A stretch of 8,084 nucleotides of DNA from Alphaproteobacteria bacterium. GTDB taxonomy: Bacteria > Pseudomonadota > Alphaproteobacteria > Micropepsales > Micropepsaceae. Where the stretch lies: assembly GCA_003246795.1 (NCBI GenBank), contig QKCS01000331.1:1-8084 (forward strand), read 5' to 3'. The position numbers and the translations under genes were made by a program. Shown one piece after another: positions 1 to 5,899 of the stretch (positions are counted from its first letter, which is position 1; each line of letters begins with the position of its first letter). The notes beneath the pieces were generated by a model. The model ran no database searches and was not told the origin of the DNA. It worked only from the letters and a program-made list of their open reading frames with translations.

Positions 1-92
1 ACGTGATCAAGTTTTCGCCTTCGGGCGACATCGCCGGCGAGAACGTGTGGATCGATCTCGCCGCGATCCAGCAGCAATTGTCGCAGAACTGA
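1..92 (+). CDS. 3' end of an NTF2/SnoaL-like (ester cyclase type) protein, partial
   Basis: An open frame enters from the left edge (codons in phase with position 3) and stops with TGA at 90-92. The last 29 residues include the string ENVWIDLAAIQQQLSQN. A charged turn, then an aromatic-x-D-L-x-x-x-x-x-Q-L ending is how many SnoaL-like/NTF2-fold polyketide-cyclase relatives finish, so I infer that family; only the C-terminal strand and tail are visible. The stop shares its A with the ATG of the downstream TetR gene (TGATG), which argues that this frame is a real gene and that the two are co-transcribed. Substrate and full length are unknown. Family assignment is tentative because so little of the protein is present. 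Confidence 0.6.
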   Translation, partial: VIKFSPSGDIAGENVWIDLAAIQQQLSQN

Positions 93-697
93 TGGCTGCC
101 GCGGCAGAGAAGAGCGGGCGCTGGCAACAGCGGCGGCGCACGCGCAAGGATTTGCTCGTGGCCGCCGACAGTCTGCTCAAGCAAGGCCGGACGCCGACGC
201 TCGAAGAGGTCGCGGACGAGGCGAACGTCTCGCGCGCGACCGCCTATCGCTATTTCCCGAGCGCGGAGGCGCTGCTCGTCGAGGCGTCGGTCGACGTCGA
301 GGTGCCGGACGCGGCGGCGGTGTTCGGCGCGAAGACGGGCGACGATCCCGTGCAGCGGATGGAGAAGGTCGACGCGGCGCTGCATGCGATGATCGCGGCG
401 AACGAAGTGCCGCTCAGGCTGATGCTCGCCAATGCGCTGCAGCAGCGGGCGAAGGGCGACGGCCCCGACATGCCGGTGCGCCAGGATCGCCGCTCGCCGT
501 TGATCGAGGCGGCGCTCGCGCCTGCGAGATCGACCTTCAGGCCGGCCGACTTTGAGAAGCTCAAGGCCGCGCTGGCCCTTTTCGAGGGACCGGAAGCGAT
601 GATCGTCTTCCGCGACGTGCTGCAGATGGACAACGCCGGCGCGCAGAAGGTGCGGCGCTGGGCCATGCGCGCGCTGATCGAGGCGGCGAAGAAATAG
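92..697 (+). CDS. TetR/AcrR-family transcriptional regulator
   Basis: This encodes 201 residues, the usual TetR length. The N-terminal DNA-binding domain is clear: an arginine-rich start of helix 1 (residues 14-19), then a helix-turn-helix at about 36-55 reading TLEEVADEANVSRATAYRYF, the hallmark of the family, followed by a helix beginning PSAEALL. The C-terminal ligand-binding half (about 70-200) is helical and not recognisable to an effector class. I chose ATG at 92 rather than an in-frame GTG at 47, because the upstream frame stops at 90-92 and overlaps this ATG, suggesting translational coupling; no clear Shine-Dalgarno precedes either start. The protein probably acts as a ligand-responsive repressor, perhaps of its own operon with the upstream SnoaL-like gene. 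It converges on the SRPBCC gene with a gap of only 3 bp. Confidence 0.88.
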   Translation: MAAAAEKSGRWQQRRRTRKDLLVAADSLLKQGRTPTLEEVADEANVSRATAYRYFPSAEALLVEASVDVEVPDAAAVFGAKTGDDPVQRMEKVDAALHAMIAANEVPLRLMLANALQQRAKGDGPDMPVRQDRRSPLIEAALAPARSTFRPADFEKLKAALALFEGPEAMIVFRDVLQMDNAGAQKVRRWAMRALIEAAKK

Positions 698-700
698 CCG

Positions 701-1189
701 TCAGGTTCCGAAGCGCCGATCGAGTTTGGTGAGCTGGCTCGCGAAGCCCTCCTTCTGCATGTTCGAGGTGCTCTCGTCGTGCATCGGGCTGAAGGTCACG
801 ACCATGCGCACGCGGTTCCCGGAGGGGAAGAATTCCACGACCATCGTGCTGTCGTAGGGCTTCACGCCCGGCAGGAAGTCGATGACGTGCGTGAGCTCCA
901 GGCGCTTCATCGGTTCGACCGCGGTGAAGGTTCCGTGCGTCTTGTGCGACGCGGGCTGGCACATCGCCTTCATGGCGGCGATCTGTTCCGGGGCGTCGGC
1001 GATCATGTCGTAGCGCAACGCACCGCCGACCCGCGGATCGATCTCGTGCACGTCCACGCGAAAGCCGACGGGTCCCCACCAGGACTCGAACCCCTCCTTC
1101 GTGGTCCATAGCGACCACAGCTCCTCGACGGTCGCTTGGTATGTGCGTTCCACGACGACGTTGGGCCGGCCGGCATTGGCTGCGTTCAT
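701..1189 (-). CDS. SRPBCC / AHSA1-domain (START-like) protein
   Basis: This 162-residue protein has the pattern of bacterial AHSA1-type SRPBCC proteins. After a short leader comes VVVERTYQATVEELWSLWTT (residues 11-30), then a WWGP motif at 37-40, a strand and the DPRVGGALRYDM segment (51-62). Later strands follow (ELTHVIDFLPG, STMVVEFFP, VRMVVTFSP), ending in a long C-terminal helix with a LDRRFG tail. The fold is a hydrophobic helix-grip cavity; ligands in this bacterial group are mostly unknown, and the name relating it to Hsp90 activation comes from the eukaryotic protein and should not be read as function. Its ATG overlaps the stop of the ArsR gene (ATGA at 1186-1189), so the two are translated together. 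ArsR-AHSA1 pairs are common in bacterial genomes, and the regulator probably controls this gene. Confidence 0.9.
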   Translation of the reverse strand: MNAANAGRPNVVVERTYQATVEELWSLWTTKEGFESWWGPVGFRVDVHEIDPRVGGALRYDMIADAPEQIAAMKAMCQPASHKTHGTFTAVEPMKRLELTHVIDFLPGVKPYDSTMVVEFFPSGNRVRMVVTFSPMHDESTSNMQKEGFASQLTKLDRRFGT

Positions 1190-1533
1190 TTGCGTCGTCC
1201 TTTCGATGTGTCTTTGAGTGCGGTGCGCCGGCGTTCAAGCGCGGCGCCGAAGCGATCGAGCCGTGCTTCCCAAAGGCCGCGGTATTTCGCGACCCATTCA
1301 TCGAGTTCGCGGAACCGTTCCGGCCTCAGCGCGTAATAGCGGCGCTGTCCCTCCGGCCTGACCGTGACGAAGCCCGCCTCGTGGAGAATGCGCAGATGGC
1401 GCGAAACGCCCGATTGATGGATTCCCGCGCGCTCGACGATCTCGGACACGGGCCGTTCGCCCCCGCACAGCGACTCCACAATGAGGAGGCGCGTCGGGTC
1501 GGCCAAAGTCTCGAACATCTGAAAATGCACCAT
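1186..1533 (-). CDS. ArsR-family winged helix-turn-helix repressor
   Basis: This 115-residue protein begins FETLADPTRLLIVESL (residues 7-22), the typical first helices of the ArsR family. The helix-turn-helix follows at about 29-52 (VSEIVERAGIHQSGVSRHLRIL), then a wing at 55-68 containing GQRRYYAL. The C-terminal helix is basic (ERRRTALKDTSKGRRK). The metal-sensing cysteine motif of ArsR/SmtB sensors (CxC in the recognition-helix region) is absent; the only cysteine is Cys23. It therefore belongs with the non-metal members usually paired with AHSA1-domain genes. The first ATG in frame (1533) has no purine-rich ribosome binding site. An AT-rich palindrome sits just upstream, consistent with autorepression. 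It is first in an operon with the SRPBCC gene and divergent from the CxxC decarboxylase-family gene. Confidence 0.93.
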   Translation of the reverse strand: MVHFQMFETLADPTRLLIVESLCGGERPVSEIVERAGIHQSGVSRHLRILHEAGFVTVRPEGQRRYYALRPERFRELDEWVAKYRGLWEARLDRFGAALERRRTALKDTSKGRRK

Positions 1534-1534
1534 G

Positions 1535-1570
1535 GTGTATATGTGTATTTGTGCATATATTCGTCGTCAA
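1535..1570 (-). promoter_or_regulatory. Candidate promoter of the ArsR-SRPBCC operon (possibly leaderless)
   Basis: On the minus strand a TTGACG box (1565-1570) is followed, after a 17-bp spacer, by TACACA (1542-1547). If used, transcription would begin about at 1535, within a couple of bases of the ATG at 1533-1531. That fits the lack of any Shine-Dalgarno sequence and suggests a leaderless mRNA. The -35 box is good; the -10 box is only a partial match. A divergent promoter for the gene at 1668 must also lie in this 134-bp gap but I could not identify one convincingly. Confidence 0.4.
1538..1559. promoter_or_regulatory. Candidate ArsR operator (interrupted palindrome)
   Basis: The sequence TATATG-N10-CATATA forms a perfect 6-bp inverted repeat, strikingly AT-rich in GC-rich surroundings. 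It starts five bases upstream of the arsR-type ATG and overlaps the candidate -10 box. Many ArsR-family repressors bind AT-rich interrupted palindromes of about this size overlapping their own promoter. The assignment is inferred from position and symmetry. Confidence 0.45.
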
Positions 1571-1667
1571 GCGAACCGATTTGGGGGCGGTGGTATGAGG
1601 GAACTGTCACAGGGCCGACCCTCCGCGCGTCACCTATTCCGAGCCTATTGGAAAGGAGACAAACCCC

Positions 1668-2111
1668 ATGAAGACGCGATTGAATCCTTATGCGCTGGTG
1701 GGCGAAGGCATCCAGGCGCTGCTGGCGGTCGAGAAATACCTGCACGGGTCCGGGATCGAGCATTCGCTTCTGCATCTCATCAAAATGCGAGCGTCGCAGA
1801 TGAACGGGTGCGCCTATTGTCTGCACATGCATTCGAAGGACGCGCGGGCAGGCGGGGAGAGCGAGCAACGTCTCTATCTTCTCGATGCGTGGCGCGAATC
1901 CGTCATGTACACGCCGCGGGAGCGGGCGGCGTTGGCGTGGACGGAGGCGTTGACCGACATCACGAACGGACATGCGGACGACGCCGTCTATGAAGAGGTG
2001 CGTGGCTCGTTCTCCGAAAAGGAAGTCGCGGATCTGACGGTCGCGATCATGATGATCAACGGCTGGAACCGGCTGACTGTTCAGGCTAGTTCGGCAGCTC
2101 GTAGCGGATGA
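1668..2111 (+). CDS. Carboxymuconolactone decarboxylase-family / AhpD-like protein
   Basis: This 147-residue protein is an AhpD-like member of the carboxymuconolactone decarboxylase family. The redox motif is at residues 47-55: G-C48-A-Y-C51-L-H-M-H55, matching the family's CxxCxxxH arrangement, within a helix introduced by LIKMRASQMNGC. The segment ERAALAWTEALT (86-97) and the C-terminal NGWNR (131-135) are further conserved stretches. Members with this motif are alkylhydroperoxidase-like, thiol-based cytoplasmic proteins, so peroxide or organic-radical detoxification is plausible, but no substrate can be read from the sequence. A strong ribosome binding site (AAGGAG, 1653-1658) lies 9 bp before the ATG. 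The gene is divergent from the ArsR operon and may share its operator. The 3' end overlaps the convergent outer-membrane gene by 26 bp, and the last dozen residues after NGWNRL do not look like the usual FR-containing family ending. Confidence 0.9.
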   Translation: MKTRLNPYALVGEGIQALLAVEKYLHGSGIEHSLLHLIKMRASQMNGCAYCLHMHSKDARAGGESEQRLYLLDAWRESVMYTPRERAALAWTEALTDITNGHADDAVYEEVRGSFSEKEVADLTVAIMMINGWNRLTVQASSAARSG

Positions 2112-2730
2112 CGAACGCGGCCGACTGCGCATTCCAGTCGAAATCGACCGGCGCGCCGGCGAGGTCGTTCGTGCCCGACATGTCGTAATAGCGGTACTCG
2201 AAGCCCATGCGCCAACCGTCGCTCATGCCCTGTTCGATGCGCGCGGTCAGCACGTGGCCCTCATGCGTGGACGTGTCCGTGGGTGCCGAGCCGATGTTGG
2301 CGTGCACGTCGCCGACCGCGTAGCCGACGCCGCCCGTAACCAAGATGTCGCCGAACGCGAGCCCTGCGCTCATCTGCGCTTCGCCGAGCCAGGCGAGTTC
2401 GCCGCTGCATGCCAGGCCCGCGACGCACGGGTACTCGAAGAAGCGAACGTCGGCATAAGAGGCGCGTGCGCCGGCCTCCACGACGAGAGGACCGACACGC
2501 ATGCCGTAGCCCGCTTCACCGCCGATCACGATGCCGCCTTCGCCGCCGACTGCGCTCGCCGCCACGGGCAAGGGCGAGCAGTAACACCAGTCGCCGGTGG
2601 CGCCGAAGCCGTAACCGGTCGAAAGGCCTAGATAGACGCCGGTGAAATCAGCGGGCGGATCGCCTGCGCGCGCGATGCTCGTCGGCCAAACAGCGGTCAT
2701 CACGAGCGCAAGCATGATCAGGCGGCGCAA
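2086..2730 (-). CDS. Outer-membrane beta-barrel protein
   Basis: This encodes 214 residues from a TTG start. I chose TTG at 2730 because GGGGAG lies 6 bp upstream on the minus strand (about 2737-2742) and because it gives a compact signal peptide (RRLI, a hydrophobic run, then SIARA before GDPP at about residue 22). An in-frame start at 2766 would add 12 residues with no export logic. The mature protein opens with FTGVYLGLSTGYGFG and continues as alternating hydrophobic, Gly- and aromatic-rich strands (VEAGARASYADVRFFEY, MGFEYRYYDM, AAFVIRYELPN), the pattern of small 8-stranded barrels in the OmpA-transmembrane/OMP_b-brl group. Four cysteines (49, 51, 102, 108) fall in presumed loops and could form disulfides. 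Function is likely structural or adhesive and is not determinable here. It ends inside the convergent CxxC gene. Confidence 0.82.
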   Translation of the reverse strand: MRRLIMLALVMTAVWPTSIARAGDPPADFTGVYLGLSTGYGFGATGDWCYCSPLPVAASAVGGEGGIVIGGEAGYGMRVGPLVVEAGARASYADVRFFEYPCVAGLACSGELAWLGEAQMSAGLAFGDILVTGGVGYAVGDVHANIGSAPTDTSTHEGHVLTARIEQGMSDGWRMGFEYRYYDMSGTNDLAGAPVDFDWNAQSAAFVIRYELPN

Positions 2731-2735
2731 TGCAG

Positions 2736-2742
2736 TCTCCCC
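2736..2742 (-). promoter_or_regulatory. Ribosome binding site deciding the TTG start of the outer-membrane protein
   Basis: On the minus strand the purine run GGGGAGA ends 5-6 bases before TTG at 2730-2728. No comparable site precedes the other possible in-frame starts, including the ATG five codons further in, which would truncate the positively charged n-region of the signal peptide. Confidence 0.6.
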
Positions 2743-2842
2743 CCAAAGAGTGCATACCGAAACCAAGCTTAACGCGGGTCGTGGCGTTGAAAAGGCGGCC
2801 TTGTCGTCGCGCGTTCACGAAACCGGGGCGGTTTTGCTGGCC

Positions 2843-2872
2843 TTATCGTGTTGCGGCGGGCACACTCGATAA
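2843..2872. repeat. Interrupted inverted repeat between divergent envelope genes
   Basis: TTATCG (2843-2848) and CGATAA (2867-2872) are perfect inverted repeats separated by 18 bp, with an additional TGT/ACA pair just inside them. The 261-bp gap between the outer-membrane gene (start 2730) and the lipoprotein gene (start 2992) holds no credible coding sequence and must contain two divergent promoters, neither of which I can place. This element is a candidate operator there. Confidence 0.3.
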
Positions 2873-2991
2873 AGTTAAGTGCGTGCGGTTGTGGCCGTTT
2901 GCGATTGCATTCGTGCGTAAGTGGTACGCGCGCGCCGTTCGTCGCTAATCTTGATGTGCGGGGATTGGCGATTCTCGGTGCGGAGAGCCCC

Positions 2992-3573
2992 ATGACTGCC
3001 AAGTATGTTGCGTTGATCGTTGCCGGCGTCGTTTTGGCCGCGTGCGAAACGGCGAAGCCGCCGGAAGCGGCGGCGCCGCCTTCGACTTCGATCCTGACGG
3101 CGCCGGTCGAGAGGCGCGTCGTTCGCGGGCCGATCGTGCCCGACGACGAACCGGTCGTCGCGGCCGCACCGCGTCCTGCACCTGTTGCGACGCCCATCGC
3201 TGAATCGCCGGCCGCGACGGTCGCCGTCGATACGACGACGACCGCATCCGAAGCGGCAACAGGCGCGGTGACCGACTCGACCGCAACGACGACTGCAGAA
3301 ACTCCCCCGGTGGGCGAAGCGTCATCGAATGTTTCGGTCGCCGATCTGCCGCCGCCGACGGCGCCCGTGCAGCAAGCGCCGACGAACACGCCGTCGTCGA
3401 CATCGTGGATGCCCGAGATCTCGATCGGGCAACTTCAAGCCATGATGAACGCGAATATCGGCGGTTTTCCGCTTTGGCTGATGGTGCTGATCGGGCTCGT
3501 GCTTGCCGCGGCGCTCATCTTCGGCATGAGCGGTGGGCGGCGCGAAGGCGAAAGCTACGCAGAACCTGCGTAA
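2992..3573 (+). CDS. Lipoprotein with Pro/Ala/Thr-rich linker and C-terminal transmembrane helix
   Basis: This 193-residue protein has three parts. Residues 1-18 are a lipoprotein signal peptide ending in the lipobox LAAC (Cys18), followed by Glu19. Residues 19 to about 139 are low-complexity, rich in Pro, Ala, Thr and Val, with runs such as DTTTTASEAATGA, and are probably disordered. A short segment WMPEISIGQLQAMMNANIGG leads to a strongly hydrophobic helix (159-179, FPLWLMVLIGLVLAAALIFGM) and a short charged tail. The ATG at 2992 has GGAGAG a few bases upstream; the open frame extends upstream to 2848, but that extension lacks export features. The combination of a lipid anchor and a membrane helix is odd: Glu at +2 would favour outer-membrane sorting, while the helix should hold the tail in the inner membrane. 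I do not recognise a family. It could equally be an inner-membrane protein with an uncleaved N-terminal anchor. Confidence 0.75.
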   Translation: MTAKYVALIVAGVVLAACETAKPPEAAAPPSTSILTAPVERRVVRGPIVPDDEPVVAAAPRPAPVATPIAESPAATVAVDTTTTASEAATGAVTDSTATTTAETPPVGEASSNVSVADLPPPTAPVQQAPTNTPSSTSWMPEISIGQLQAMMNANIGGFPLWLMVLIGLVLAAALIFGMSGGRREGESYAEPA

Positions 3574-3665
3574 TCGCGGATCGAATTTTTCGGGTTTGTT
3601 CTCTCTTGATTTCGACGCGCGCAATGGGTGAATTGCCCGCGTCTCAACGCCATGGAGGAAGTTTG

Positions 3666-4019
3666 GTGACGCGCGACGTTCGTTATCTGGCCGCGGTGGC
3701 TCTCGGTCTTGCGGTTCTGGCGACGCCGGCGACGGCCTTCGACTACAAGAAAGCGAGCAAGATTTGCGTTGAGCGTTACAACGTCGAGAAGGAAGGCGGC
3801 ACGGTGCCAGCCGGCATGCCGAAGTCCAAATACGTCAGCCAATGCACGCGCGCGATGCGGCGCAACGCCAAATTGCAGGCCGAGCTCGCGGCCGAGTTGG
3901 CCGAGAAGGCCGGCAAGAACGAACTGACCGCCGACACGCAATCCTCGTCCAGCACCAGCCAGCCCACCGACAAGCCCGCGAACGTGGCCACGCCCGCGAT
4001 GGCGCCGAAGGGAGAGTAG
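3666..4019 (+). CDS. Small exported protein with two cysteines, function unknown
   Basis: This encodes 117 residues from a GTG start, chosen because GGAGG (3654-3658) lies 7 bp upstream and the product then begins with a clean signal peptide: VTRDVR, a hydrophobic core, and ATPATA before FDYKK (cleavage near residue 24). The open frame runs back to 3405 but that part lies over the lipoprotein gene. The mature part has Cys34 and Cys60, spaced to form one disulfide, with KSKYVSQCTRAMRR around the second. This faintly recalls PsiF-type repeats (Cys ... RxxFMxxC), but the match is loose. A helical charged stretch (LQAELAAELAEKAGKNEL, 70-87) follows, and then a Ser/Thr/Pro/Ala-rich tail. It probably resides in the periplasm. 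It lies 92 bp after the lipoprotein gene on the same strand and converges on the acyl-CoA synthetase gene with a 15-bp gap. Confidence 0.75.
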   Translation: MTRDVRYLAAVALGLAVLATPATAFDYKKASKICVERYNVEKEGGTVPAGMPKSKYVSQCTRAMRRNAKLQAELAAELAEKAGKNELTADTQSSSSTSQPTDKPANVATPAMAPKGE

Positions 4020-4034
4020 GCTAAGCGCAGGGCA

Positions 4035-5600
4035 TCACACCCGCGACTTGCGGCCTTCCCAAAACGGCTTCCTGAGTTCGCGTTTCAGGATCTTGCCTGA
4101 CCCGGTACGCGGGATTTCATCCAAGAACGAGATGGAGCGCGGGACTTTGTAGCCTGCAAGGTGTTCGCGCGCGTAGGCCATGATCTTGTCTTTGGTCAGG
4201 TTCACGCCGCGACGGGCGACGACGATGGCGTGGACGGCTTCGCCCCATTCCTCATCCGGGATGCCGAAGACGGCGACGTCGTTGATGTCGGGGTGATGCT
4301 CCAACGCCGCTTCGATTTCGGCTGGGTAGATGTTCACGCCACCGGAAATGATCATGTCCTTCTTGCGGTCGCAGATATAGTAGAAGCCTTCCTCGTCGTA
4401 GTAGGCGATGTCGCCCACCGTCTGCCAATCGTCGCGGCGCTCGGCCATGAACTTGTCGTGTGCCTTGTGATAGGTCGAGAACATATTGGCGCTTCGCACG
4501 TAGAGTTCGCCTTCGACGTTCGGCGCGATGACGGCTTTGCCGCTATCGTCGAACAAGCGGATCTCGACGCCGGGCGCGGGCTTGCCGCACGAGCCGGGCT
4601 TCGAAAGCTGGTGTTCCGGCCGCAGCAGCGTGTTCACGCCAAGTTCGGTCGACCCATAGACCTCGAACAGCGAGTTCGTGGGAAAGCGCGAGAGATAGAG
4701 TTTCTTCAACGCATATGACCACGGCGCGGCGTTGGCGACCATGCGCGCCATCGAACTCACGTCGTAGCGACGAAACGTTTCCTCCGGCACTTGGCAGATG
4801 CGGCGGATGGGCGTCGGCGCGGCGAACGTCGTGGTGACGCGGTAGGTTTGCACGAGCCGCAGCCAATCTTCCTCGTCGAACTTGTGCTGAAGGACGGCTG
4901 TGTTTCCCAGGCGATGCGCAATGGCGAGGAAGCCGCCGGGCCCCGAGTGATAGAGCGGGCCGGTCGTGATGTAGACGTCGTCCTCCAGATAGCCGATCTC
5001 CGCCCAGAGTGCCGCCGACTGTTGCGGGTTGCCGAGGGACGAGCGCACCGCGCCCTTCGGCTTGCCGGTCGTGCCCGAGGTATAGATCATCGTCATCGGC
5101 TCGCCCGCGGGCTCCTTCAACTCGGGCGGCGCGGCCGATTGCTTTTCGAGAAGCGGCTCGACGCGGGTTTGGCCTTGTGCGGGCGGGCCGTCGAAGATCA
5201 GCGTCTCGCGCACTTGTGGCGTGCCCGTGGCAATCGTGGCGAAGAGGTTCGCGAACTCCGCGTCGGCGAAGACGACAACGGCGTCGGAATTGTCGACGAC
5301 ATAGGTCGCCTCTTCCGGCGTCAGGCGGTAGTTGAGCGGCACGCCGACGGCGCCGATCTTCCTGACCGCGTTCGACATCGCGACGATCCAGCACGAGTTC
5401 TGGCCGCAGCTGACGATCCGGTCCTTCGGCTTCACGCCGCGTTCGATCAGAAGCCGCGCGAGGCGGTTCGCATTGGCCTCGAGTTCGGCGAAGGTCCATT
5501 TGACGATGCGCGCGGGGCGGCCGTCCATGGCGGGGCGGTCGTCGACGAGCGCGATCTTCTGGCCCAAGCGCGCGGCCAGGTCGGTCAGAACGTCATTCAT
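4035..5600 (-). CDS. Acyl-CoA synthetase / AMP-dependent ligase (ANL superfamily)
   Basis: This full-length 521-residue enzyme activates a carboxylic acid with ATP to an acyl-adenylate and transfers it to coenzyme A. All core motifs are present in order: the P-loop IYTSGTTGKPKGA (172-184), the PLYHSGPGG segment (215-223), YGSTE (315-319, adenylate binding), TVGD (394-397, ribose-binding Asp397), the hinge DRKKDMIISGGVNIYPAEIE (411-430) and the C-terminal PRTGSGKILKREL (497-509) with catalytic Lys503. The overall shape resembles fatty- or aromatic-acid CoA ligases of the FadD-like type, but the substrate cannot be told from the sequence. The start ATG at 5600 follows an in-frame TAG a few codons upstream, so no extension is possible; its ribosome binding site is weak. 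It is apparently a single-gene unit, with no beta-oxidation gene beside it in this window. Confidence 0.96.
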   Translation of the reverse strand: MNDVLTDLAARLGQKIALVDDRPAMDGRPARIVKWTFAELEANANRLARLLIERGVKPKDRIVSCGQNSCWIVAMSNAVRKIGAVGVPLNYRLTPEEATYVVDNSDAVVVFADAEFANLFATIATGTPQVRETLIFDGPPAQGQTRVEPLLEKQSAAPPELKEPAGEPMTMIYTSGTTGKPKGAVRSSLGNPQQSAALWAEIGYLEDDVYITTGPLYHSGPGGFLAIAHRLGNTAVLQHKFDEEDWLRLVQTYRVTTTFAAPTPIRRICQVPEETFRRYDVSSMARMVANAAPWSYALKKLYLSRFPTNSLFEVYGSTELGVNTLLRPEHQLSKPGSCGKPAPGVEIRLFDDSGKAVIAPNVEGELYVRSANMFSTYHKAHDKFMAERRDDWQTVGDIAYYDEEGFYYICDRKKDMIISGGVNIYPAEIEAALEHHPDINDVAVFGIPDEEWGEAVHAIVVARRGVNLTKDKIMAYAREHLAGYKVPRSISFLDEIPRTGSGKILKRELRKPFWEGRKSRV

Positions 5601-5756
5601 GGCAAGCTACAGTTCCATCATGTGGCAATTGCGGTTTCTCACTCTCGCCGAAGGGACGGACAAAAGGCAATGAGGATGCGCGACGGCCTTGTCGCGCCGC
5701 GGCGGCGGGGGCACCTCGTGGTCTGCCGCAGGCGCGGGTGGCTTGACGCTCAACGC

Positions 5757-5806
5757 ACCTTCGCGCGGCGCAACGGCTGCATCACGTCTGCAACCTTCGC
5801 GCGGCG
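5757..5806. repeat. 14-bp direct repeat, 36-bp period
   Basis: ACCTTCGCGCGGCG occurs exactly at 5757-5770 and again at 5793-5806. The flanks are not repeated apart from a nearby GC dinucleotide. The 36-bp period is close to, but not exactly, a whole number of helical turns. It lies roughly 160-210 bp upstream of the acyl-CoA synthetase start, where a regulator site would be plausible; its role is unknown. Confidence 0.5.
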
Positions 5807-5826
5807 ATCGTCCGTCAATATGTGAT

Positions 5827-5856
5827 TTGTCCGTCGCTCGCGCGTGGGCGTATGGT
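5827..5856 (+). promoter_or_regulatory. Candidate sigma-70-type promoter upstream of the NIPSNAP-like gene
   Basis: TTGTCC (5827-5832) and TATGGT (5851-5856) are separated by 18 bp. Used as a promoter this would give a leader of about 145 nt before the ATG at 6007, containing the palindrome at 5885-5899. Both boxes are partial matches to consensus and no stronger pair was found. Confidence 0.3.
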
Positions 5857-5884
5857 GCGCGCCATGTTCGGTGAGCGCGTTGTG

Positions 5885-5899
5885 GGCTCATATTGAGCC
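5885..5899. repeat. 15-bp perfect palindrome (operator or leader hairpin)
   Basis: GGCTCA-TAT-TGAGCC has 6-bp perfect arms around a 3-bp centre. It lies 107 bp before the NIPSNAP-like ATG and downstream of the candidate promoter. It could be bound by a dimeric regulator or fold as a small stem in the leader. No T-run follows, so it is not a terminator. Confidence 0.45.

Noticed and set aside
47..91. GTG at 47 as start of the TetR gene
   Set aside because: These 15 codons lie within the upstream gene's 3' end in another frame and have no ribosome binding site; the TGATG overlap supports 92.
2081..2111. Frameshift at the end of the CxxC gene to explain its odd C-terminus
   Set aside because: The alternative frame that gives an LFRL string has no stop nearby and runs on as the shadow of the convergent gene, so a shift does not give a better ending.
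1326..2132. Minus-strand open frame of 268 codons across the arsR gene and its divergent neighbour
   Set aside because: Its product is low-complexity and Arg-rich and it covers two well-supported genes and their shared intergenic region.
4791..5825. Long plus-strand open frame of 344 codons
   Set aside because: It lies antisense to the acyl-CoA synthetase, whose motifs are unambiguous; its product is Arg/Ala/Gly-rich with no domain, a usual shadow in GC-rich DNA.
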